A stretch of DNA of 64,000 nt, from positions 1,869,932 to 1,933,931 of the forward strand of contig CP046179.1 in NCBI GenBank assembly GCA_014075275.1, given 5' to 3'. Below are positions 57,070 through 64,000 of this stretch, one piece after another (the stretch's first letter is position 1; each line of letters opens with the position of its first letter). This DNA is from Boseongicola sp. Its GTDB lineage: Bacteria; Pseudomonadota; Alphaproteobacteria; Rhodobacterales; Rhodobacteraceae. Under the pieces are notes generated by a model. That model did not search any database, was not told the origin of the DNA, and worked only from the letters and a program-made list of their open reading frames with translations. The position numbers and the translations under genes are program-made.

Positions 57070-58178
57070 GGGCCGTCATCCAGCACGCCGTCCGCGGTCA
57101 TCTGAGCATAAAGTAGGCCCTCGCGGAGACCACGGTCAGCTACAGACAGCCGATCTGTGGGCCATAACCGTAGCAAAGCCTGCAAAATCGCAGCCCCCGA
57201 CATAATGAGCGCATGGCGGTCGCGACCAATTCGCGGATCGGCACGGCGCCCTTCCGGGCCAAGATCGAGGTACGTGCGAATGACCTTATCAATTTGGTCC
57301 GAGGTCATTCGAAGCCCATCGACTTTGTTGCGGTCATAGCGCCGCAACCCAAGATGGCTGGCCGCAACTGTGGTCACAGTGCCGGAGGTTCCGATAATCT
57401 GAAACCCTTCACGGGCTTGCTCGTCATCGTAGGGCGAAAAGGCGGAGAGGTTTTCTTCGAAAAACCAGCTCATCAACGCGAACCGCGCGGCGTCGTCTTC
57501 GACATCGTTGAACTGATCGCGCAATGTTGCCACGCCAAGAGGAACCGAAATCCAATCTACAACGCGAGCGGCTGGAAATGGTGTGTTGTCATCAGGCTTG
57601 AAACCGGCATGTAGTCGCATGATCGCTCGCGGACGGTCAAACTTTGGGACACGAGACAAGTCAATCCAGACCAGTTCGGTCGATCCGCCTCCAATGTCGA
57701 CCACCAGCAGTTGCTCAGTTTTGGTCGACACAAGTGGGGCGCATGAAATTACAGCAAGTCGCGCTTCTTCCTCTGGTTTGATGATGTCCAGATTTAGCCC
57801 AGTTTCACGACGTATGTTCTTGAGGAAATCTTCACCGTTGCGGGCGCGCCGACATGCTTCGGTTGCCACCAGACGCAATCGGCGAACGCCATGCTTGTCC
57901 AATTTCGAGCGACAAATTTTCAGCGCCTGAAGGGTCCGGCTCATCGACGCGCGGCTAAGGCGTCCGGTCCGTTCGAGACCAAGTCCAAGCTGAACTGACT
58001 TAGAGAAACTATCCACGACGTGAAACTGATTACCCTTGGGTTGGGCAATCAGCATCCGACACGAATTTGTGCCGAGATCCAGCGCCGCATAGAGCTCGGC
58101 TGGATCGGCTTGCGCAGAGCCGGACGGCTCGACCTTTGCAGGGAACCGTCCGGCGCCACGTGAACGCCTGGGCGCCAT
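57063..58178 (-). CDS. Exopolyphosphatase / GppA-type phosphatase
   Basis: A 371-residue ASKHA-fold enzyme. The phosphate-1 loop is ALDLGTNSCRMLIAQPKGNQ, and the phosphate-2 loop is LLVVDIGGGSTELVWIDLS. It hydrolyses polyphosphate or pppGpp; the family members in Rhodobacteraceae are single-domain and cannot be separated into Ppx or GppA by sequence alone. It has an Arg-rich N-terminus (MAPRRSRGAGRFPAKV). The frame runs to 58178 with ATG there. Confidence 0.9.
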   Translation of the reverse strand: MAPRRSRGAGRFPAKVEPSGSAQADPAELYAALDLGTNSCRMLIAQPKGNQFHVVDSFSKSVQLGLGLERTGRLSRASMSRTLQALKICRSKLDKHGVRRLRLVATEACRRARNGEDFLKNIRRETGLNLDIIKPEEEARLAVISCAPLVSTKTEQLLVVDIGGGSTELVWIDLSRVPKFDRPRAIMRLHAGFKPDDNTPFPAARVVDWISVPLGVATLRDQFNDVEDDAARFALMSWFFEENLSAFSPYDDEQAREGFQIIGTSGTVTTVAASHLGLRRYDRNKVDGLRMTSDQIDKVIRTYLDLGPEGRRADPRIGRDRHALIMSGAAILQALLRLWPTDRLSVADRGLREGLLYAQMTADGVLDDGPY

Positions 58179-58400
58179 ATCGCCCTCCGATACTTGGTTA
58201 GGTCCACCCTATGCGTGGCGCGGGCGATCTTGCAAGCCTCACGATGATCATGAATGGAATTCACGGCAAAACCCCTGCCATGTTCCGCTTTGAAACGCTA
58301 AACTCTGCACGCGTCGCGAAGGCGCTACAAAATGTCGAATTTCATTGTTGCAAAAAATTCACTCGCGCGTAGATGGGGCCGATAGAAGAGAGGATCAGTT

Positions 58401-58697
58401 ATGCCTGATGTCACGATCGTTTATTGGCGCGATATTCCTGCACAGGTCATCGTAGGCAAAGGCCGTCGCGGCTCGAAGGCCCCGCTGCCGGAACGATTTG
58501 AGCAAGCTATCGATCGTGCCGCCATGAAGATAAATGCTAAAGACAGCGACGCCTATCTTGCTGAGTGGCGCAAAGCCGAGCCGTACACGGTCGAAGGTGA
58601 GCCAGATGAGGTCGCAAAAGCCGAAGCCGCACGTCTAGACGCAGAATACGATCAAGACAGAGTCAAAACCCTGATTGCCAACGACGGATGGGCATGA
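58401..58697 (+). CDS. Virulence-factor-domain small protein of the corrinoid C1 cluster
   Basis: A 98-residue protein starting MPDVTIVYWRDIPAQVIVGK, the start of the so-called virulence factor domain (PF13769). The central KAPLPERFEQAIDRAAMKIN and the C-terminal EWRKAEPYTVEGEPDEV are typical. The name is historical; function is unknown. In Roseobacter genomes it accompanies MetF-like and methyl-THF:corrinoid methyltransferase genes, as here. The MetF-like gene begins 27 bp later. Confidence 0.82.
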   Translation: MPDVTIVYWRDIPAQVIVGKGRRGSKAPLPERFEQAIDRAAMKINAKDSDAYLAEWRKAEPYTVEGEPDEVAKAEAARLDAEYDQDRVKTLIANDGWA

Positions 58698-58723
58698 CGC
58701 CCACTGACATAAGGAATGCGCTG

Positions 58724-59656
58724 ATGGCCCTGCTTCAGTTCAAACGGAAAAGCGATAAGGAAACCACTCCGGTGTTGCCGGAAACCGAGACGTTTCTCAA
58801 AAATTACTCGATCGAAATAATGCCTCGCACGGCCGAGAAGGTCGAAGATTTCCGGGCCCTTCTTCCAGAAGGAACACGGGTTTATATCGCGCACATCGAA
58901 GGCACGCCAATCGAAGATATGGTCGCGACAGCCAAGCGCGTAGCGGCAGACGGCTATCAGGTCATGCCACATTTCCCGGCTCGTATCATCAAAGACGAAG
59001 CCACATTGGGCGACTGGATCGCCCGCTATCAGGGTGAAGCAGGCGTTGAACAGGCGCTAATGCTGGCGGGTGGTGTCACCAACCCCGTCGGAGACTTTGA
59101 TAGCTCAATGCAACTTTTGGAGACCGGTCTGTTCGACAAGGCAGGCTTCAAACGTTTGCACGTCGCCGGTCACCCGGAAGGCAATCGCGACATCGATCCT
59201 GACGGCAGCACGCTCAACGTTGATTCTGCCATGCGCTGGAAGAACGACTTCAACAACCGCACAGATGCCGAGATGGCACTTGTTACCCAGTTCGCATTTG
59301 AAGCCGGACCCATTATAGAATGGGCGAACGCTGTCCAGTCTTCGGGCATTAATCTGCCAATCCACATTGGCATCGCCGGACCCGCCAAGCTGCAGACACT
59401 GATCAAATTCGCAATTGCCTGTGGCGTTGGCCCGTCTTTGAAGGTTCTACAGAAGCGCGCGATGGACGTTACCAAACTGGTTTTGCCTTACGAACCCGAC
59501 GACATCGTCAACGCTTTGGCACAACACAAAGCGGCCAACCCGGACTTTGCCATCAGCCACGTACACTTCTTCCCACTTGGCGGCATAAAAACAAATGCAA
59601 ACTGGGCCATTTCCCGCGGGGGTGTCTCGGGGCGTCCCGCCGCAGCGACCGCCTGA
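58724..59656 (+). CDS. MetF-like methylenetetrahydrofolate reductase
   Basis: A 310-residue TIM-barrel flavoprotein related to MetF. YSIEIMPRTAEKVEDFRALL, VMPHFPARIIKDEATLGDWI and MLAGGVTNPVGDFDSSMQLL give the folate/FAD pocket, and GIAGPAKLQTLIKFAIACGV is a conserved barrel segment. In this operon it probably runs in the oxidative direction, turning methyl-THF from corrinoid demethylation into methylene-THF (inference). The start is ATG at 58724, with aagga upstream; the frame from 58688 overlaps the preceding gene. Confidence 0.88.
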   Translation: MALLQFKRKSDKETTPVLPETETFLKNYSIEIMPRTAEKVEDFRALLPEGTRVYIAHIEGTPIEDMVATAKRVAADGYQVMPHFPARIIKDEATLGDWIARYQGEAGVEQALMLAGGVTNPVGDFDSSMQLLETGLFDKAGFKRLHVAGHPEGNRDIDPDGSTLNVDSAMRWKNDFNNRTDAEMALVTQFAFEAGPIIEWANAVQSSGINLPIHIGIAGPAKLQTLIKFAIACGVGPSLKVLQKRAMDVTKLVLPYEPDDIVNALAQHKAANPDFAISHVHFFPLGGIKTNANWAISRGGVSGRPAAATA

Positions 59657-59677
59657 TCTTTACACAGAAAGAATTCA

Positions 59678-60844
59678 ATGACCCGCACCGTACTCGAGTC
59701 CAAATCCAAGACAGTCGTCATCGGCTTTGAAGAACCGTTTTGCGTTATTGGCGAGCGCATCAACCCTACGGGACGCAAGAAACTGGCCGCCGAATTGGAA
59801 GCTGGCGACTTTTCGACCGTTGAAAAGGACGCAATCGAGCAAGTCGCTTGTGGCGCGCAGGTTTTGGACATCAACGCTGGCGTTGTCTACAACTCGAACC
59901 CAAATCCGAATGAGACCGAACCGCCCCTGATGACCAAGGTTGTCGACACAGTTCAGGCGCTTGTCGACATCCCACTATGCATCGACTCGTCCGTTCCCGG
60001 CGCGCTGGAAGCCGGTCTGGCCGCCGCAAATGGCCGTCCTTTGCTAAACTCGGTCACCGGCGAGGAAGATCGTCTGGAGTTGGTGTTGCCACTGGTTAAG
60101 AAATACAATGTTCCGGTCGTGGCGATTTCCAACGACGATACCGGCATCTCGGAAGACCCGGATGTACGTTTTGACGTCGCAAAGAAGATTGTTGAACGTG
60201 CCGCCGATTTCGGAATTCCAGCCCATGACATTGTCGTTGACCCGCTGGTGATGCCAATTGGCGCGATGGCGACCGCTGGCCTTCAGGTCTTTTCTCTAGT
60301 TCGGCGTTTGCGCGAAGAGCTTGGCGTCAACACGACCTGCGGTGCATCAAACATTTCATTCGGGCTGCCCAATCGTCACGGCATAAACAACGCGTTTCTT
60401 GCGATGGCTTCGGCCGCGGGGATGACTTCTGCCATCATGAATCCCGTCGCCATGCCCCCGACCCGCAAAGTCATCGGCGAGCGCCTGGATGCATTAAAGG
60501 CTCTGGGAGTAACCGCCGTTGATGACGTGGATCTTGGCGCCGTCGGGCCATTGCTGGGGTTGACCACTTCCGACGACCTGATTGCTGAACGCATTGCCCG
60601 TCTGGCGGATATCGGAGTAACCGTTCCGGAAGGAATTGATCCAAGGAAACTGGGACCTCTTCTGGGACTGGGCAAGCTGTCCGGCGTCGCATCAGAAGAA
60701 GTTCTTTCTATTCGCGCAGCGGACTTCCTGGTGGATCAGGACCCGTCGGGCGGCAACTGGATCAGAATGAATAAACCTGTTGCAGCACCTGGCGGTGGCG
60801 GAGGTCGTGGCGCACGCGAAGGTCGTCGGCGTCGCCGGAGCTGA
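59678..60844 (+). CDS. Methyltetrahydrofolate:corrinoid methyltransferase, DHPS-like
   Basis: A 388-residue pterin-binding TIM barrel. VIGERINPTGRKKLAAELEA, CGAQVLDINAGVVYNSNPNP, CIDSSVPGALEAGL and NTTCGASNISFGLPNRHGIN match the MetH/AcsE methyl-THF-binding domain. It moves methyl groups between THF and a corrinoid protein. There is no own cobalamin domain, so a partner is expected outside the window. The C-terminus is unusual: PGGGGGRGAREGRRRRRS, a Gly/Arg tail. It is 21 bp after the MetF-like gene and followed by a clear terminator. Confidence 0.9.
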   Translation: MTRTVLESKSKTVVIGFEEPFCVIGERINPTGRKKLAAELEAGDFSTVEKDAIEQVACGAQVLDINAGVVYNSNPNPNETEPPLMTKVVDTVQALVDIPLCIDSSVPGALEAGLAAANGRPLLNSVTGEEDRLELVLPLVKKYNVPVVAISNDDTGISEDPDVRFDVAKKIVERAADFGIPAHDIVVDPLVMPIGAMATAGLQVFSLVRRLREELGVNTTCGASNISFGLPNRHGINNAFLAMASAAGMTSAIMNPVAMPPTRKVIGERLDALKALGVTAVDDVDLGAVGPLLGLTTSDDLIAERIARLADIGVTVPEGIDPRKLGPLLGLGKLSGVASEEVLSIRAADFLVDQDPSGGNWIRMNKPVAAPGGGGGRGAREGRRRRRS

Positions 60845-60866
60845 AGCCAATCTTATTAGTAAGTTT

Positions 60867-60898
60867 AAGGTCGGGGGGAAATCCCTCGGCCTTTTTTA
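60867..60898 (+). terminator. Rho-independent terminator of the MetF/methyltransferase operon
   Basis: The stem aaggtcgggg pairs with the ccctcggcctt half around a short gaaat loop, followed by six T residues (ccttttttat). It is 23 bp after the methyltransferase stop. The rest of 60899-61206 has no credible gene. Confidence 0.85.
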
Positions 60899-61206
60899 TC
60901 TGAAGGCTGCGGTCTGTTTCTTTGGTGTCATCGCAAGCGACTTTAGAAATCGTGAGCGAATGTGAACGCTGGACGGTTCGGCCCTACCTATATCAGTAAG
61001 ATAACCTGCCAGTCGCCAATTGGGTCGCGCCAGCAATCAATGCGCGCAAATGGCAACGAATGCGATGGAACACCCTATCGCAAACGGAGGCGACTGTTCG
61101 TCTAAGCCGACAGGTGTTAGCGTCGCGTCTAATCCCGATGTGCGATTTGGATGAATTGAACTTGTCCACTGCGGCCTGTGCGCGGCAAAACACAACAAGG
61201 CGACTT

Positions 61207-61893
61207 ATGTCCGACAAGGATCAGTTCCCGCCGATAAAATCAGGCCTTCTGCGTATTGCCTCTAAGGTCGTCTTTGTTGTGCTGGCCGTTATGATCATTC
61301 ATTTCGCTATGGAATGGGCCACAGAGCGTGCTGAGATTGTCGGAAACGAAAAGCTAATGTGGGGACTGTTGGCGACTGTCCTGGTCGCCTACGCGTTACT
61401 TATCGCCATTCCGTTTGTTCCAGGTATCGAGATTGGTATTTCTCTATTGCTACTCAAGGGTGCCGAAGTCGCCCCCATGGTCTATCTGGCAACTGTCATT
61501 GGCCTGACTATCGCTCTTATTGCTGGCAGGTTCACGCCTTACGCATGGCTACATCGCGTGCTGGCCGACCTACATTTGCGACGCGCCTGCGATCTTGTCG
61601 AGCGACTTGCCCCAATGAGCCGGACGGAAAGACTGGAACATCTGGTCCAAAGAGCACCGAAATGGATGCATCCCCTGCTTCGATCCGGGCGTTACATCCT
61701 GTTGGCGGCTTTATTGAACATTCCCGGAAACTCGGTGATCGGCGGCGGCGGTGGGATTTCTTTCATCGCCGGATTCAGCCGCCTGTTCCACACACCTACG
61801 TCGGTCGCCGTAATTGCATTGGCCGTTTTGCCGGTCCCGCTTGCCGTGTGGATCGGGGGTGCGAATTTCCTGATGAACTCAGTCTCTAATTGA
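61207..61893 (+). CDS. Polytopic membrane protein of unknown function
   Basis: A 228-residue protein with several hydrophobic segments (VVFVVLAVMIIHFAMEWA, GLLATVLVAYALLIAIPFV, YLATVIGLTIALIAGRF, ILLAALLNIPGNSVIGGGGG) and a charged C-terminal half of the middle loop. No family is recognised. ATG at 61207 has aagg upstream. It ends 8 bp inside the convergent amber-interrupted membrane ORF. It lies within the corrinoid cluster but no link is shown. Confidence 0.65.
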   Translation: MSDKDQFPPIKSGLLRIASKVVFVVLAVMIIHFAMEWATERAEIVGNEKLMWGLLATVLVAYALLIAIPFVPGIEIGISLLLLKGAEVAPMVYLATVIGLTIALIAGRFTPYAWLHRVLADLHLRRACDLVERLAPMSRTERLEHLVQRAPKWMHPLLRSGRYILLAALLNIPGNSVIGGGGGISFIAGFSRLFHTPTSVAVIALAVLPVPLAVWIGGANFLMNSVSN

Positions 61894-62158
61894 TGTCTGG
61901 CTGAACAATTCTGAAGACCTGAGACAACAGGATCAAAAAGATCAGATAAGCCAATCCCAGCGGCACAGCCAAAGTGCCCAAAAGTTCTGATCCTGGAACT
62001 CCGAACAGGCCGGCCGTCACCGAACCGATCATCTATATGCACAGCGCCGGCACGGGCAAAATTGCCGCAAGCAGCCATAGACCTGTGAAGCTAAAAATTG
62101 TCGCGGCCTGAAGCAAAACATAGATCAGTGCGACGGATGCCAAAACCATAGGCTCCAT
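61886..62158 (-). pseudogene. Small membrane protein ORF interrupted by in-frame TAG
   Basis: Reverse frame from ATG 62156-62158 (MEPMVLASVALIYVLLQAAT) to TAG 61886-61888, 91 codons, broken by TAG at 62033-62035 (codon 42) between ALCI and MIGSVTAGLFGVPG. The two halves together form a three-helix membrane protein ending LAYLIFLILLSQVFRIVQPD. Either half alone is too short to be a normal gene. It resembles unnamed small membrane proteins; no function can be given. Confidence 0.5.
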
Positions 62159-62318
62159 GGGGATTACCTTTCCCAAAACTTGTTACAATCTTCAGGGTAT
62201 CACCAGATTGCCTAAATTCAAGAAATCCATGCCGTTTCGGGCATATTTTCTGGCGTGACTGGCCCTTTCAACGGCTGTAAAGAGGGCTATCTTATGCCCA
62301 AGAACAGGCGGAAAATCC

Positions 62319-64000
62319 ATGACTGACAAAGCGTTGGTGATCTTCACCCCTTCGGGCAAACGCGGCCATTTCGAGCTCGGCACACCAGTGTTGACGGCTG
62401 CGCGACAATTGGGCGTAGATTTAGACTCTGTTTGCGGAGGGCGAGGAATTTGCTCGAAGTGCCAGGTCACACCGGGATTCGGAAATTTCCCAAAGCACGG
62501 TGTGACTGTGGCAGAAGACGCGGTTTCTCAATGGAATGCGGTCGAGGAACGCTACAAGCAAAAACGTGGATTGATCGACGGTCGTCGCCTTGGGTGTCAG
62601 GCGCAAATTCAGGGCGATCTGGTTATCGATGTGCCGCCGGAAAGCCAGGTACACAAGCAGGTTGTACGCAAGCGAGCGGAAGCGCGCGATATTACCATGA
62701 ATCCGGCTGTTCGGCTGGTTTATGTTGAGGTCGAAGAACCTGACATGCACGACCCCACTGGTGACCTTGAGCGTCTGTCAAAGGCTCTGGAAGAGCAATG
62801 GCAGATCAAGGGGGTCCATGCGGATCTGGGCGTCATCCAAAAGATGCAGCCGCTGTTGCGCAAGGGTGCCTGGAAAGTCACTTGCGCCATTCACATGGGC
62901 GACGACTTTTACGCCCCGCGTGTGATGCAAATTTGGCCGGGTTTCTACGAAGGATCGGTCTATGGCCTTGCGATCGATTTGGGGTCGACCACGATAGCTG
63001 GTCATCTATGTGATCTGCGCACCGGTGAAGTTGTTGGCTCGGCGGGACTTATGAATCCGCAAATTCGCTTTGGCGAGGACCTGATGAGCCGCGTCAGCTA
63101 TTCGATGATGAACGACAGCGGTGCCGATGAAATGACTGCGGCCGTGCGCGAGGGCATCAATAGCCTGACACAAGACATTGTTGCGGATGCGAATATTACG
63201 GCCGATTTGATCATGGAAGGTGTTATCGTCTGCAATCCGGTCATGCACCACTTACTATTGGGTATTGATCCGTTTGAATTGGGACAGGCCCCGTTTGCAT
63301 TGGCCACATCTGACGCTATGCATCTTTGGGCGCGCGAGCTTGACTTTGAATGGCATAACGCTGCCCGTCTCTATTTGCTGCCGTGCATCGCCGGCCATGT
63401 TGGGGCTGACGCAGCAGCAGTTGCGTTGTCAGAAGCGCCGGACAAATCCGAAGATCTCGTTCTGGTCGTCGATGTCGGCACTAACGCCGAAATTCAGCTT
63501 GGCGATAAGAATGGCGTTCTCGCCTGTTCATCTCCTACCGGTCCTGCCTTCGAAGGCGCGCAAATCAGCTCGGGACAGCGCGCCGCGCCCGGCGCAATTG
63601 AGCGCGTCGAAATTGATCCGATTACCAAACAGCCCCGATTCAAAGTCATTGGCAGCGACTTGTGGTCAACTGAAGAAGGTTTTTCCGATGCCATAGCGAC
63701 GACTGGAGTCACCGGTATTTGCGGCTCGGGGATCATCGAAATGGTCGCAGAGATGCGGATTGCCGGATTAGTCGACGCAAGCGGCCTAATCGGAAGCCCA
63801 ACGCAAACTGGATCGGAACTGTGTGTCGCGGACGGCCGCACCTGGTCCTATTTGGTGTGGGATGGTTCGGCCAATGATGGTCCGGTCATCACTGTCACCA
63901 ACCGCGACATCCGTGAAATTCAGATGGCCAAGGCAGCGCTTTATTCAGGCGCACGTCTGTTGATGGACAAGCGCGAAGTGGACAACGTAGATCGCGTGGT
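62319..64000 (+). CDS. Ferredoxin-ASKHA corrinoid-activating protein (RACo/RamA-like), 3' end outside window
   Basis: The frame is open from ATG 62319 to the window end (560 codons so far). Residues 1-95 form a [2Fe-2S] ferredoxin domain with Cys39, Cys45 and Cys48 (VCGGRGICSKC) and Cys93 (LGCQ). A middle region precedes an ASKHA ATPase domain (VYGLAIDLGSTTIAGHLCDL, VVDVGTNAEIQLG, CGSGIIEMVAEMRIAGLV). Such proteins reactivate inactive Co(II) corrinoids by ATP-driven reduction. Its presence beside the methyl-THF:corrinoid methyltransferase fits a cobalamin-dependent demethylation pathway. ggcgga lies about 9 nt before the ATG. Confidence 0.9.
   Translation, partial: MTDKALVIFTPSGKRGHFELGTPVLTAARQLGVDLDSVCGGRGICSKCQVTPGFGNFPKHGVTVAEDAVSQWNAVEERYKQKRGLIDGRRLGCQAQIQGDLVIDVPPESQVHKQVVRKRAEARDITMNPAVRLVYVEVEEPDMHDPTGDLERLSKALEEQWQIKGVHADLGVIQKMQPLLRKGAWKVTCAIHMGDDFYAPRVMQIWPGFYEGSVYGLAIDLGSTTIAGHLCDLRTGEVVGSAGLMNPQIRFGEDLMSRVSYSMMNDSGADEMTAAVREGINSLTQDIVADANITADLIMEGVIVCNPVMHHLLLGIDPFELGQAPFALATSDAMHLWARELDFEWHNAARLYLLPCIAGHVGADAAAVALSEAPDKSEDLVLVVDVGTNAEIQLGDKNGVLACSSPTGPAFEGAQISSGQRAAPGAIERVEIDPITKQPRFKVIGSDLWSTEEGFSDAIATTGVTGICGSGIIEMVAEMRIAGLVDASGLIGSPTQTGSELCVADGRTWSYLVWDGSANDGPVITVTNRDIREIQMAKAALYSGARLLMDKREVDNVDRV

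Overview
The window reads as chromosomal DNA of a marine alphaproteobacterium of the Roseobacter group (Rhodobacteraceae). This is inferred from gene content and order, not from a database search. The main pointers are a DUF4170 / waaA-like / lpxK run, dsbA-dciA opposite mutY, a fused dimethylglycine-dehydrogenase/GcvT protein, monomeric isocitrate dehydrogenase, an Lrp-type PutR next to PutA, and a corrinoid one-carbon cluster. Codon use is GC-rich throughout.

Layout. 1-3.3 kb: end of pmbA, a CysQ-like phosphatase, then a LysR regulator divergent from a BesD/HalD-like Fe(II)/2-oxoglutarate dioxygenase. 3.6-6.1 kb: lipid A genes (DUF4170 protein, divergent WaaA-like transferase with a probable CTG start, lpxK). 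6.1-8.4 kb, minus strand: dciA, dsbA and a CoA-transferase gene split by one in-frame TAG. 8.5-10.7 kb: mutY and an AlkB-type hydroxylase. 10.8-13.3 kb: dimethylglycine dehydrogenase-like enzyme. 13.4-22.5 kb: DM13 protein, MscS channel, tamA-tamB, a possible 21-codon leader ORF, rsfS, rlmH. 22.6-33.6 kb: complete glycogen operon glgP-glgB-glgC-glgA-glgX-pgm. 33.7-39 kb: MFS transporter, glpK, glpD and divergent glpR. 39.2-41.5 kb: metallo-hydrolase and FAD-linked 2-hydroxyacid dehydrogenase.

41.5-50.6 kb is a damaged region. It holds a truncated glycosyltransferase-like fragment, an icd gene with a 1-nt frameshift, and an ABC importer whose binding-protein gene is cut by an IS3-family element. 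On the far side of the IS lie phage-like remnants, a ~330-bp degenerate pentanucleotide repeat, an amber-interrupted gene and a decayed DUF3800 gene. It ends at the 3' end of a tRNA-Leu(UAA) gene, a typical integration site.

50.7-58.2 kb returns to core genes: a TPR protein, putR/putA, rhomboid protease, SMR pump, a second Lrp regulator, a DUF6356 protein and an Ppx/GppA phosphatase. 58.4-64 kb is a one-carbon module: a 'virulence factor'-domain protein, a MetF-like reductase, methyl-THF:corrinoid methyltransferase, a terminator, membrane proteins, and a ferredoxin-ASKHA corrinoid-activating protein that runs off the window. Together with the dimethylglycine dehydrogenase-like enzyme this suggests use of methylated amines or betaines as C1 donors.

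Two genome-scale signals recur. Four intergenic sites share a TTCTTCTG...AAATACT leader followed by small perfect hairpins. Three otherwise intact reading frames are each broken by a single TAG codon.
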